Shown in pieces: positions 1 to 10,043 of a stretch of DNA of 20,677 nucleotides. Positions within the stretch are counted from its first letter, which is position 1, and each line of letters begins with the position of its first letter. Source of the stretch: a virus. Below the pieces are notes generated by a model that ran no database searches, had not been told where the DNA came from, and saw only the letters and a list, made by a program, of their open reading frames with translations. A program made the translations under genes and the position numbers. The stretch covers positions 1-20,677 of IMG/VR virus record IMGVR_UViG_3300048504_000413; one strand, given 5' to 3'.

Positions 1-3000
1 CATACATTATGTATGCCATTACATCACCCATCCATGTTTTTATATTTCTTTCTATTGTAACAGAACGTGGTTCGTCAACTTTTTTGGGACCTATTAGTCT
101 ATCATACTCATCTTTTTCCCCAACATCCATTACCTTATATGGACATCGTGGTGGTTTTGGTGGTCTGGCATTTTTTTGTATATCAACAGTGTGTGTACCG
201 GCAGTTGACCATTCCATTGCACCACTACCGTGTGATTTTCTTCCTGCTTTGACTTTTATAGTGTGTTTTCCAAATGAAAGTTTTTTCAAACTTTTAAATT
301 CATCAGTTGGTCTAAAATACGGTTCCGAAACTATGCTCTTAATACCAGATGGAAATTCTACTTCATACTGAATTGCAGTTTCTACTGAATCCCACTTCCA
401 TATTGGATTAGTGTTTGGAGTTGGAGTTTCGGTCGTTGGAACTGGTGCTGGTATTACTTTTGGTTTTCTACCAGGACGGGGATCAGGTGGTAACGCATTT
501 GAACCATCTTTCCAATCTATTTTGTCGTATTTATGATCACGCATCCATGCTTTATAGTGACTATCGGAATTTTTATTTCCAAAAAATACTCCATGTGGTA
601 ATACATCATCTGTCTCGTTTGACTCACTTTCAAGTTTTTCAATTTCTTTTTTAACATATTCAATTTCTTTCTTTAAAAAATCAATTTGAGTATATCGTTC
701 AAGTTCTTTGTCTTCTTGAATCAATTTTCCTTTATTTGCTACATTACGATATTGATTATCCGTGGTATTAATATCTGCATCAGTTGTTCCATTTAATAGT
801 AAAATATAATTTTCTAAATTAATTCTAGATTGTCCTAGTTTTCTTTTTTGACTTATCACAGGTTGATACTCTAGGTTTTTCATTTTGCTCATAATATCAG
901 CAGCCTGAGTTTCATTCCACTTACCCACTAAACTATAATCCATGCAAATTATATTTTCGTCTAACAATTGCGCGTTTACTCGTTCTTCGGCTCTAAGTTT
1001 TTCTTGTAAAAATTGTAACTCTTCCTCTTTGGACACAATATTATTTGGATTTAAGAAATTACGAGTGGAGTCCCAGTTACTGAATTGTGTTCCGTCACCA
1101 ACATAATTTTCTTTAGTTTTAGCACTACCACTTTCTTTTGCTTTTATATTTTCTTCAGTTGAATCTTGTTGAGCAAAAAATCTTTCATATAGTTCATCTG
1201 CCAAATTGTCTTCAAACCAAGTATCAGGTGCTTGCTCTGAGAGTGTTTCTTCTTTTTTACTTACAAGTGCATAAAAACCAATTTTTATCTCAGCAAAACT
1301 AGCATAATTATTTTCACGACCTGCTTGTGTGTTTGATGTATTTATTGTATTAATACCTACATCAGATGCAATATCATCGTTAACTTCATAATGAACATAT
1401 TTTTCTGTACCAGGAAATACTTTATACGCAGAAACCATTTGTTCGGCATTTTCTTCATATGGTGCGTAATATAAATCATAATCTGCATAATTACCTTTAT
1501 TCCACTTTCCGTTTAAATTTATGTATGAATCTTTCCATGTAAAGTTTGTCTCTGGACTATAATTTTTTGGTAATATATCTGCCATTTGCGTTGATACCCA
1601 TGCAGATAACCACGTTCTCATCGCAGATACATTTGTGTAATTACTTTTATCAATGATATGACCTTTTTCTTTGTTAATTACAATTTTGAAATCAGACTTT
1701 GTATCAATCATTATTTTAGGTTGAGTATTTCCTGCGATTTCTCTTATTTCATTATAATCGTCTTCGTCACAATCTATTTTAAAATCTTTTCTAATATTTT
1801 CATTGACAGGAGTTCCACAATAAGTAATTGGATTACCTCCATCAAATTCTATAACAACAGACCCGTTGCTACTGGAAACTTTTTTTATTTCACTTAATTT
1901 TGGAAGTTCTTTCTGCTTTTTTTCGTTGTAAAAATATCCCCCACTTCCTATTTGTGGTAGATTCATTTCGTTTGCAAGGTAGTCTGATACATCCTTGATC
2001 CACATTACTACATTTCTGTTTTTTAAATCTTTTCTATGAGACGAGTCTTCTTTAAATTTAACTTCATCTTCATACCCTATTAACCTACCACGTGTATCCG
2101 TTTCGTTAAATCTATCGCACTTTTCAGGACACATTGGTGGTTTTGGGTTTTCTTCTTCAGTAGGTGGTTGCTTTCCTGATAAAGTGTACTTACACTTCAA
2201 TGCCAACGGAACTTCTACTCCATTCACAGACTCTATGCACCCACCATCTCCCCATTTGCAACGATGACTTGATCCTGTTGTATCTTTATTCGACTTTGCA
2301 ATTGAATCCATTAGCGAATGACTTCTTGTACCCGTGTCATCTAATTCATTCGGTACACTGTCTGCATCTCCGAGTCCCATTAACTTTGCAGTTTCTTCAC
2401 ACGCACATTGCTTCCAGTCGTCTTCTTCTTGTTCAATTCTACTCGAATCTTTTCTAGTACGATTTCCACTTGATATATAATAATGAGACGGAGGAAATGT
2501 ACTACAAACTCCAGAACCATTACCCTCAAATGGATCACTTCCTTTACTTTGTGTAGATGGATCACCGTCAACTTCATTTGGAGTATCAAACTCTCGATTT
2601 GATTTAATTGGACGATCTGGGTTTGGATAAATCAAATTGTAATTAAAACCTTTATCAAAATCTCTTCCTGTATCAGGAGTTGCTAAATCGTCTTCTGACT
2701 GATGATGTCCAAAATGTCTGTTGTTAGTTTTTGGTAGTCTTTTTTCAAGTAATTTAAATGAAATAGATACAGATACCATATCTGGATACTGACCTACTAA
2801 TTTTTTATCTTTGATAATCGTTTTATTTAAAAAGTCATATTTATTTTTCGATCTTTTATCAGCAGTTAACTCCCAAGATGCCTCTTGTGGTATTGTTAGT
2901 GCAACACTCGTTAATACGCAAGGTTGATCTTTGTACATATCACCAAGATTGAATTTTACAAATGGTGGTATTACAAACATATTAGTTGGAATATTTGCTT

Positions 3001-4018
3001 CGTCCATAGCACTCGTTGTATATCCAGATGGTTTTGTAAGACCGACCAAATAATTAAGTCGTTGCCACATTGGATGTAATTCTTCAAGAGTAAATGCAAC
3101 CGTGGTAAAGTCTACTGATACAGTCCGTGCGAATCCTGTATAAACTTGCACAGTATCTGCTCTGCCTAAATATCTAATATCTTGCCACTCTGCATCTGAT
3201 TGATCACTTATAGAATTTATAAATGATCTAAATGGTAAATACTTTTTATTAACCAAGTCATGTAATATAAACGGAATAAAATCCCAGTCTTTCCATGTTA
3301 GTTCAGTTGGTTGATTCTCGGAATCTGTTTTGTCTTCTGATATTGGATATAACTTATTATACGAATCCTCTTTTAAAGCCGAACCCGTTCGATAATCAGA
3401 TACTTTTTTCTTGTTTCTGTGTGCAATATTATTAGCATACCTTCCTTCGTATTTTAATTTTGAATTTTCCTTAAAATCTTTATTTGTAGATGTGTTCAAA
3501 AACTGATTAACTTGCTCGTTTCTATTTGTTGATATTAAGTCTATAACCTCTTTACGTTTTGTATCGTTTATCATACCCGTGCTTTGGTAATTGTTTAAAC
3601 GCATTGAGTTTTCAAAATCTTTTTTAAATTGTTCGTGTGCATTATGTGATCTATGGGCATTAGCAGATGCACCTGCATCTGGAATTACTGCCGATATTGA
3701 TCCCGGAAAAGAAGTACCCGCAGTTGATAAAATTTCAGATTCTCCATTGGGGTCTCCTCCAGAATTTACTCTATTTCCATAATGATTTTCGAGTTTTTCT
3801 TTAACATCATCAAATTGAAATGTCCATTTACTTGCATCAAATGGATCACTTGGAATGTGATATACGGTTCCTTTATCATCGTAGATATCTAATATAGATT
3901 TTTGTAAAGATAACCTACTTTTTTGGTTTTCAAATGGCGTAACAATATCAGCAATCTTAGGTATATTTTTTTTGTTAGACCGTTTTGCTTTTCTTTTATT
4001 TTTAGTATTCTGTGCCAT
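1..4018 (-). CDS. Giant baseplate hub / tail-tube-initiator-like structural protein (3' end beyond window)
   Basis: An open minus-strand frame runs from ATG at 4018 to the left edge without a stop, giving at least 1339 residues; I checked the frame at several points. The start follows an AAAGGG ribosome site. Residues about 1-35 are basic. Residues about 237-430 form the most recognisable part: motifs such as GRADTVQVYTGFARTVS, LHPMWQRLNYLVG, QPCVLTSVALTIP and MVSVSISFKLLEKRLP resemble the tube-like fold of baseplate initiators of the gp48/gp54 type. Residues about 500-750 are rich in cysteine (CAC, CKWGDGGC, CPEKC). Two charged helical stretches lie near 990-1020 and 1100-1137. Residues about 1198-1280 read like a fibronectin-III-type beta domain (WKWDS, YEVEF, GKHTIKVKA, THTVDI). 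It follows the tape measure gene, where hub and initiator proteins are expected. Known T4 initiators are far shorter, so this may be a fusion. A virion role is likely; the exact part is inferred. Confidence 0.65.
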   Translation of the reverse strand, partial: MAQNTKNKRKAKRSNKKNIPKIADIVTPFENQKSRLSLQKSILDIYDDKGTVYHIPSDPFDASKWTFQFDDVKEKLENHYGNRVNSGGDPNGESEILSTAGTSFPGSISAVIPDAGASANAHRSHNAHEQFKKDFENSMRLNNYQSTGMINDTKRKEVIDLISTNRNEQVNQFLNTSTNKDFKENSKLKYEGRYANNIAHRNKKKVSDYRTGSALKEDSYNKLYPISEDKTDSENQPTELTWKDWDFIPFILHDLVNKKYLPFRSFINSISDQSDAEWQDIRYLGRADTVQVYTGFARTVSVDFTTVAFTLEELHPMWQRLNYLVGLTKPSGYTTSAMDEANIPTNMFVIPPFVKFNLGDMYKDQPCVLTSVALTIPQEASWELTADKRSKNKYDFLNKTIIKDKKLVGQYPDMVSVSISFKLLEKRLPKTNNRHFGHHQSEDDLATPDTGRDFDKGFNYNLIYPNPDRPIKSNREFDTPNEVDGDPSTQSKGSDPFEGNGSGVCSTFPPSHYYISSGNRTRKDSSRIEQEEDDWKQCACEETAKLMGLGDADSVPNELDDTGTRSHSLMDSIAKSNKDTTGSSHRCKWGDGGCIESVNGVEVPLALKCKYTLSGKQPPTEEENPKPPMCPEKCDRFNETDTRGRLIGYEDEVKFKEDSSHRKDLKNRNVVMWIKDVSDYLANEMNLPQIGSGGYFYNEKKQKELPKLSEIKKVSSSNGSVVIEFDGGNPITYCGTPVNENIRKDFKIDCDEDDYNEIREIAGNTQPKIMIDTKSDFKIVINKEKGHIIDKSNYTNVSAMRTWLSAWVSTQMADILPKNYSPETNFTWKDSYINLNGKWNKGNYADYDLYYAPYEENAEQMVSAYKVFPGTEKYVHYEVNDDIASDVGINTINTSNTQAGRENNYASFAEIKIGFYALVSKKEETLSEQAPDTWFEDNLADELYERFFAQQDSTEENIKAKESGSAKTKENYVGDGTQFSNWDSTRNFLNPNNIVSKEEELQFLQEKLRAEERVNAQLLDENIICMDYSLVGKWNETQAADIMSKMKNLEYQPVISQKRKLGQSRINLENYILLLNGTTDADINTTDNQYRNVANKGKLIQEDKELERYTQIDFLKKEIEYVKKEIEKLESESNETDDVLPHGVFFGNKNSDSHYKAWMRDHKYDKIDWKDGSNALPPDPRPGRKPKVIPAPVPTTETPTPNTNPIWKWDSVETAIQYEVEFPSGIKSIVSEPYFRPTDEFKSLKKLSFGKHTIKVKAGRKSHGSGAMEWSTAGTHTVDIQKNARPPKPPRCPYKVMDVGEKDEYDRLIGPKKVDEPRSVTIERNIKTWMGDVMAYIMY

Positions 4019-4035
4019 TAAGTAACCCTTTTAAT

Positions 4036-4043
4036 ATAAATAT
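4036..4043 (-). promoter_or_regulatory. ATATTTAT motif upstream of the giant baseplate gene
   Basis: On the coding strand the gap before the gene starting at 4018 reads ATATATATTTATATTAAAAG. The ATATTTAT core is shared with most other intergenic gaps here. It may be a late promoter element; this is inferred from recurrence only. Confidence 0.35.
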
Positions 4044-4057
4044 ATATTTTTTTGGTT

Positions 4058-7000
4058 TTAGTCACGTGCAGATGCTACACCCTTTGAGACTTTCTTTCCA
4101 TCCATATTTACAGAAATTCCACCCCGTTTCATCAAAGAAATTAGTTCAGATAATTTTGTTACAACTTCTCTGTTACTTCCACTTGTTTGTGGTTGATCCG
4201 ATGAATCAGATGCTTTTTGAGTAATCTTGGCAATTTCTTCAACGAATACGGTTTGACCACTAACATGAATTGTATCAAATCCAGAAAGTGATGATTCTGT
4301 ATCAGTTGGTTCATTGGTTGTAAATTTATCTATTAATGATTCAAAGTTAGGAGTTAAATTAGATGCAAATTCTGCGATTCGTGTGAAAATACTTGTTGGT
4401 GTGGTTCCTGTATTTTGTATCGCATCGTTTAAAACTTTACTTTGTGTTGCACTTGAAGTATTTATGCCCGCAGTTTCATCTACCAACGCAAATGGATCAA
4501 ATGTAGGTGTTCCTGGTTTTATAGTTGGTAGAACACCAGGTGATCCAAAATCAACCGTGCCACTTGCGTCCTCTGCCCAATCAAATACATTGCTAGTTGG
4601 TAGATTCATCTTTGTTTCACCCAATGCTTTGAATTTGTCAGACACTTTTAGTTCCATTTCCTTTATTATTTTTTCATACATCCCAACTTGATTTACACTC
4701 ATACGAATTGAACCGAGTGTTTCAATATCCCAATCTGGATTATCTATATCTGTTTGCCTTGACTCCATTAAGGATCTCAAACCTTCAATCGTACTTAGAT
4801 TTATATCCGAATCTTTTATTTGCAATCTTTCCACAAATTTTGTGTAATCGGTATCAGTAAAAATAGGTTTCATTTTTGATACAGGATCAATATAATTATC
4901 CGCATTGATATCATATTTTGTGGGAGGTTCAACTTGAATTGGACCAACAGGAATATCTATACGTGGTACTCCACCTTGGTTTTGTTGTATTTGAACCTGC
5001 CTTCTTAAAGATTGCTTCATTTCTTCGGTCATTGGTGGTGACATCGTTTCACTGGTAGTTTGGTCATATTCAGGTTTTGCAATAACAGGATCTGCCATGA
5101 AAAAATTCTCTAATGCACTCGGAGGAGGTTCTGCTTTAACCATGAAGTTTTTCATTGTTCCCTCTATTACAGTTTCCGATCCATCTATAAAAGGATCAGA
5201 TGACGGTAGTGGTGAACTCTGAGTGCCTTTAACGCCTTGATTACCGACTGGTCCTTCTGCTCCGGGTATTGTAAGACCTTTTAACTCATTTATTTTATTT
5301 ACATTTAAATTATTTAGACTAGTTGCAACCAGTTGAATACTCGTTGCAAGTTTTTGCATTCCTGTGCTTATTTTCTCAAAACTTAATCCTGATAAAGCAT
5401 TAATCACACTCATCGTTGGTTTCAGTTTATTTAGTTGCATTAACTCTTCGATTTCTCCATCGTTAATATATCCAGCAAGTTGATCTAATCCGTATCCTAA
5501 ACTTTTTAATGCCTCCCCAGAACCTGCTAGTTTTGTGTAATCAAGTTCACTAAACGATTTAATTGTAGGAATTAACGATTGAGTTACACCAGGAAGTTCC
5601 GAAACGACACCAAAGTCAATATTTTCAAAATTATTAAAGAAACTCTCAATGCCCAAACCAAGTGATTCTAGTATGTCGTTTACATTTCCAGGTATCGTTT
5701 CTACTCCGTCAAGACCGTCTACCAACGAATCTATTGCAAGTCCCATATTTGGGAGTTCTCTCATCTTACTAAAAGACATTTTATTAATTGGAACGAAAAA
5801 GTCATTTAATGCAGTTGCTAATGTTTTGAGACCTCTTAAATCGGAAGTACTAAGTCGTGGTAGTGCGTTCGCAAGACCTCCAATAAATTTTGGCATACTA
5901 ATTGAAAGTGTTTCTATGTCCGTAATTACTTTTGCATTTATACCAGAAAACATTGCAAGTAGATCACCCATGCCAAGTGTTAATATTGCTATTTTCTCAC
6001 CAAATCCATCTGAAATGGTTGATACGAAATCTCCTAAGTTTAACTGACTTATTATTTCTAGTGATTTTGTATCAATTTGTATTTCCGACAATCTTACCAT
6101 AAATCCAATGATTTTCTCAATAGGATCAACTTCTTGTGTTTCTCCACCAAAAAATCCAGATATTGCATTACCAATACTACTTGCAGTTGATGCCATGCTT
6201 ACCTGAGCGAGACCTTGGCCAAGTGATTTAAATGCTTCACCCATATTAATCATAGAGGTAGCTGCTTTTTCAAGGACTGCATCCATTTTTGATAAACGAT
6301 CAAATGAATTTATGAGAAGGTCCATTTTGTCAGCTACTGATATAATTGAATCTGCTTCTTTTGCAAAATCTAAAAGTTTTTGTAACGGTGACTTATTGAG
6401 TTCGTCTGCGGTTTCTGTACCTGGTAAAATTGATGTAGCAGTATTAAGCAGACCACTTACGAACCCACCTCCTGCATCGGCAACTTTACCAACCGCCGAA
6501 CCAACTCCGAAGCTAGCCATTGCACCAGCAACTGCGGTAATTGCAGCGGAGACGGCAAATAATTTACCCGCATCAAGTTCACTTAATCGTGTAATATCAT
6601 CTACCATTGTAGTTATTGCTCCAGAAACTGCTCCTATGATGGTTTTAATTCCCCCTGCAATACTTGTAATTACTCCCGAAATCGCACCACCTATTGCAGT
6701 TATCGCACCCACGATTACCTCACCTAGTGCAGAAACAACATTTACAATAACTTCTCCAATTGACCCAATAACCTCTGCCATTCCCGAAAATACGTCTCGT
6801 ATAAGTTTTCCAAATGCTTCTATACCAGGAGCGGCAATTTTTAAAGCATATGCAAGTGGAATAAGTGATGCACCTAATGCAGCGATTGCAAATGCACCTG
6901 CTAAAATTGCAGCTGCCCCCACACCACTCATCATAATCGCACCAAGTTTAGCGGCCGCAATACCAAGCACTAATAAAGAACCTGCTATAACAAGTACACT

Positions 7001-9751
7001 TTCAAGTCCGACACCTTTCATCATATTTAAAGCAAATGCCAATGGAATTAACGATAATGAAAGAATTCCAATCGCAACGGCACCTGCTATCATCATAGGA
7101 CCACCTTTGCCAAGTAACATAGCAGCTCCTACCAATCCACCCAAAACTAATATACCAGGCCATGCTTTGTCCCAATTCACTTTTGCAAATTCTTGAAATG
7201 CTTTTGCAGATACGAATAAAGCACCTGCTATTATTGCAAGTGCAGCTGCAGCTGCTAATATATTCTGTGGTTTTATTCTGTTAATAAAGTTTGCAATGCT
7301 TCCAAGTATTCCACCTTTACCTCCAGCTGCACCACCACCCTTAAATAATTTAGAAGTAATTTTACCCGCGAGTCCTGATATTAATCCCATTGTTACTTTT
7401 AATCCAAGAAACAATCCACCAATTACAATTAAATTTTGTATTAGACTTTCACCAAAGAAACTTGCGAAAAACCCACCAACTTCCAATACAGCTTCACCAA
7501 TTCCCATTATAGCAGTACCCACACCAATCATTGTATCTTTTAACTCTTCTCCCTGTGGTGTAAGTTTCCCATTTTCACTTACAAGATCTCCTGTTATGTC
7601 TTTTATTTTTCCAATTACTGTTTCTATTGCAGGTAAAAGTGCCTTTGCCACAGGTACAAGTGCCATTTTTACATCTGTCCAAGATGCTTGTAACTTTGTA
7701 ACCAACGCATTCATTGACTCTTGTCGTTGGTTATCCTTTTCCATTTGCACAAGTTCTTTTATAATTTCATCATTACTTTTTTGTTTCGTTTTAAGTGCTT
7801 CTGCTTCTAGTTTATTTCTTCTTTCTACTATTTTTCGTGCTTCATCGTTTCCTCGTAGTGCAGCGTCTTCAAGCATTTTTCTTTGAGCAGCTGTTTTTTC
7901 CATATTTTGAATTGTACCTAATTCAACTCCAAGTAAATTCACTAGTTTTTCTTTTTGGAAATAATTCATACTCTCAGTACCACCCAAGGATTGAACTATT
8001 CGTAATTGTTCTTCTGCAAGTTCTTTTGTTTTTCCTTGAAATGCAAGAGAACGGGCTTGGTTCATATTTATATGCTGACCAAACATAACACTTGCTTCCA
8101 TTTCGGATGTAACACTTGATTCAAAATCCAACATAGAAGCAGCCGAACTAGCAATTGAATCCATAGATGTTCCTAGTTTACGTGCTTCTAATGCTCCTTT
8201 TGCTAATGCTTTTGCCGAACCACCTATAAACTTCATTACATCTTCACCGGCATTTGCTATATCGTCCATCACAGTTGAAAATGCAACTCCATGTGCATCT
8301 GCCATTTTTTGTGTATTTAACAAAGTATTTCCTATCTCGCTTTGACTTAACATTCCGAGTTTCATTAAACTATTCATTGCACCTGCAATAGATTCCGCTG
8401 CGACACCAGTTGCAAGTGATAATAACGAAACAAATTTTACTTGCTCTTCTGTTACATAGTTCATCGATGAAAACTCAGCAGTCAATGCACTTGTACTTTT
8501 TAATACATCTTCTGCATTTAAGCCTAGACCTCTAAATTGATTTTCCATACTTACAGACATATCTGTTAACCTAGAAGCACTTTCTGCCGTAGCACCTATT
8601 TGAAATCTAAAATCACGTGCAACATTTTCCAAACGAGTCATTTCATTAAATGCTCCTTTTATCAATACTACAAAACCAGTTATTGCAGCTCCTACCAAAA
8701 CTAAAGGATTCAATAATGTACCTATTATTTTTTTACCGATTCCAGCAATCGTTCCACCGAGCATTTTAAAGTTTTTTGCAAGTGCTTGTGGGAAACTCAT
8801 TCCTTTTACTATTTCTCCATTCTCGTTCTCAACATCTTTCATGTCGTTCATCATTGAATCTGTAAAAGATTGCCATAAATTTTTACTTTCAGAAACTGCT
8901 TCTGATATAGGACCACTCATCATTCCTTTTAAAAGTCCACCAACAACTGGAACTCTTTCTACGAAACTCAACATTCCATCACCCATTGCATCAAATGAAT
9001 TCATCAACGCATCATTTAATGGACCAAACTTTGAAACATACTTATCTAAACCAATTCCAAGTTCATTAATTTTACCTTGTTGCTGATTTAAAATATCTAC
9101 TTGCGTTTTTGACAGATCTATTTCATCACGATACATTTTACGTCTATGTTGAATCAACTCGTTCATATCAGATGATGAAGCAGATTGTTGTTTCAACATT
9201 TCTAAGTATCCATCACTTATACCTTGCAAAGCAGTTTGTTGTGATTTAATGGCATCTAAATTTGTTTCTTGCTTAATTAATGTAATATTAGATTGATTTA
9301 TTTTTTCAGTTAACTCTTCGTACTTTTCCGATCCTGACGGAACTGTTGCTCTTAGGTTTTCTAACTGCACTATTTTTTGTTGTTGCTCTGCAACTGCACT
9401 AAGTGTATCAGATTCAAGTTGTTTACTTGAACTTATGCGAGACTGAATTTCATCCTGCATTTTTACTACTTCTGAATTCAACTCTGTGGTATCCGTGATA
9501 CCATTTAATTTTACATTGTAATCAGTAAGAGTTTCAGAGATAGTCTCATAACCCAATTTAATCGCAGACAATTTACCAGACATCTTAGCAAGTTTGTCTT
9601 CTCCTGTTATTTCTATATTAGCTGCTGAATTTGCTTCTATAAAATTTTCACGAACTTGTTTAGTCAGATCAGTAACTTCAGACATAGGTCCTGATGCAAG
9701 TTCACTCATCGCACCTTGGATATTTTTTGTTATGTCTATTAGATCCTCCAC
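4058..9751 (-). CDS. Tail tape measure protein
   Basis: Protein of 1897 residues starting with GTG at 9751, chosen because AAAGG lies 8 bases upstream and the next residues (EDLIDI) open a long helical region. Residues 1-300 are charged and coiled-coil-like. Hydrophobic segments occur near 344-365, 766-791, 830-853, 864-977 and 994-1054; the last blocks are rich in Gly, Ala and Ile. A near repeat is visible: AGAVAIGILSLSLIPLAFAL (about 888) and AGAFAIAALGASLIPLAYAL (about 950). Residues about 1496-1510 contain five Gly-X-Y triplets. The end (ISVNMDGKKVSKGVA) is typical of tape measure C-termini. Such proteins fill the tail lumen, set tail length and are ejected with the DNA. It is three times the length of T4 gp29 (590 aa). 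It lies directly upstream of the hub-like gene, as expected. Confidence 0.93.
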   Translation of the reverse strand: MEDLIDITKNIQGAMSELASGPMSEVTDLTKQVRENFIEANSAANIEITGEDKLAKMSGKLSAIKLGYETISETLTDYNVKLNGITDTTELNSEVVKMQDEIQSRISSSKQLESDTLSAVAEQQQKIVQLENLRATVPSGSEKYEELTEKINQSNITLIKQETNLDAIKSQQTALQGISDGYLEMLKQQSASSSDMNELIQHRRKMYRDEIDLSKTQVDILNQQQGKINELGIGLDKYVSKFGPLNDALMNSFDAMGDGMLSFVERVPVVGGLLKGMMSGPISEAVSESKNLWQSFTDSMMNDMKDVENENGEIVKGMSFPQALAKNFKMLGGTIAGIGKKIIGTLLNPLVLVGAAITGFVVLIKGAFNEMTRLENVARDFRFQIGATAESASRLTDMSVSMENQFRGLGLNAEDVLKSTSALTAEFSSMNYVTEEQVKFVSLLSLATGVAAESIAGAMNSLMKLGMLSQSEIGNTLLNTQKMADAHGVAFSTVMDDIANAGEDVMKFIGGSAKALAKGALEARKLGTSMDSIASSAASMLDFESSVTSEMEASVMFGQHINMNQARSLAFQGKTKELAEEQLRIVQSLGGTESMNYFQKEKLVNLLGVELGTIQNMEKTAAQRKMLEDAALRGNDEARKIVERRNKLEAEALKTKQKSNDEIIKELVQMEKDNQRQESMNALVTKLQASWTDVKMALVPVAKALLPAIETVIGKIKDITGDLVSENGKLTPQGEELKDTMIGVGTAIMGIGEAVLEVGGFFASFFGESLIQNLIVIGGLFLGLKVTMGLISGLAGKITSKLFKGGGAAGGKGGILGSIANFINRIKPQNILAAAAALAIIAGALFVSAKAFQEFAKVNWDKAWPGILVLGGLVGAAMLLGKGGPMMIAGAVAIGILSLSLIPLAFALNMMKGVGLESVLVIAGSLLVLGIAAAKLGAIMMSGVGAAAILAGAFAIAALGASLIPLAYALKIAAPGIEAFGKLIRDVFSGMAEVIGSIGEVIVNVVSALGEVIVGAITAIGGAISGVITSIAGGIKTIIGAVSGAITTMVDDITRLSELDAGKLFAVSAAITAVAGAMASFGVGSAVGKVADAGGGFVSGLLNTATSILPGTETADELNKSPLQKLLDFAKEADSIISVADKMDLLINSFDRLSKMDAVLEKAATSMINMGEAFKSLGQGLAQVSMASTASSIGNAISGFFGGETQEVDPIEKIIGFMVRLSEIQIDTKSLEIISQLNLGDFVSTISDGFGEKIAILTLGMGDLLAMFSGINAKVITDIETLSISMPKFIGGLANALPRLSTSDLRGLKTLATALNDFFVPINKMSFSKMRELPNMGLAIDSLVDGLDGVETIPGNVNDILESLGLGIESFFNNFENIDFGVVSELPGVTQSLIPTIKSFSELDYTKLAGSGEALKSLGYGLDQLAGYINDGEIEELMQLNKLKPTMSVINALSGLSFEKISTGMQKLATSIQLVATSLNNLNVNKINELKGLTIPGAEGPVGNQGVKGTQSSPLPSSDPFIDGSETVIEGTMKNFMVKAEPPPSALENFFMADPVIAKPEYDQTTSETMSPPMTEEMKQSLRRQVQIQQNQGGVPRIDIPVGPIQVEPPTKYDINADNYIDPVSKMKPIFTDTDYTKFVERLQIKDSDINLSTIEGLRSLMESRQTDIDNPDWDIETLGSIRMSVNQVGMYEKIIKEMELKVSDKFKALGETKMNLPTSNVFDWAEDASGTVDFGSPGVLPTIKPGTPTFDPFALVDETAGINTSSATQSKVLNDAIQNTGTTPTSIFTRIAEFASNLTPNFESLIDKFTTNEPTDTESSLSGFDTIHVSGQTVFVEEIAKITQKASDSSDQPQTSGSNREVVTKLSELISLMKRGGISVNMDGKKVSKGVASARD

Positions 9752-9770
9752 CTTTTAAACCTTTAAAATA

Positions 9771-10010
9771 TTAAATTCTTGGAAGTTTATCTAAATCAGT
9801 TACACCATATATATCTTTTAGTTTTTTGCGAAATTCGTTTGTACCCTTTACATAATCTTCAAGAGCATCTTTAAATTTTGGATCTTTAGCAGCTAACTGC
9901 ATTAGTTTTTTGGATTTTTTTCCAAAAATCCATTTTACAATACCCCCTATAAACTCGTTTAATTGCCCTTCTGTTAGAGTTTTTTTGATTTTTAAATTAT
10001 TGTTTTTCAT
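9771..10010 (-). CDS. Small basic protein of unknown function between chaperone and tape measure genes
   Basis: Protein of 79 residues with ATG at 10010 and a good ribosome site (AAAGGA, 9 bases upstream). The next gene, the tape measure, starts 19 bases after its stop, so the two are probably co-translated. The N-terminus is KKTLTEGQLNEFIGGIVKWI; residues about 18-32 would form a short amphipathic or membrane-seeking helix followed by a lysine cluster (GKKSKK). The rest is charged helix ending in DLDKLPRI. I do not recognise a family. Its position fits a small tail-assembly factor or a partner of the tape measure, but the sequence does not prove either. The start signal and position support a real gene. 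Confidence 0.75.
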   Translation of the reverse strand: MKNNNLKIKKTLTEGQLNEFIGGIVKWIFGKKSKKLMQLAAKDPKFKDALEDYVKGTNEFRKKLKDIYGVTDLDKLPRI

Positions 10011-10043
10011 TTATATATTTCCTTTGCATACATATATCCACAT

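Noticed and set aside
9-2589. Several open frames of 60-130 codons on both strands within the left 2.6 kb
   Set aside because: They overlap a continuous minus-strand frame running from 4018 to the edge, which encodes a coherent protein. They have low-complexity hydrophobic products.
6312-7886. Long plus-strand open frames (294 and 196 codons) opposite the tape measure gene
   Set aside because: They are the antisense of the Ala/Gly/Ile-rich tape measure core, where low-complexity codons avoid stops on the other strand. The proteins are Pro/Ala/Ile/Ser-rich with no domain and no plausible start context.
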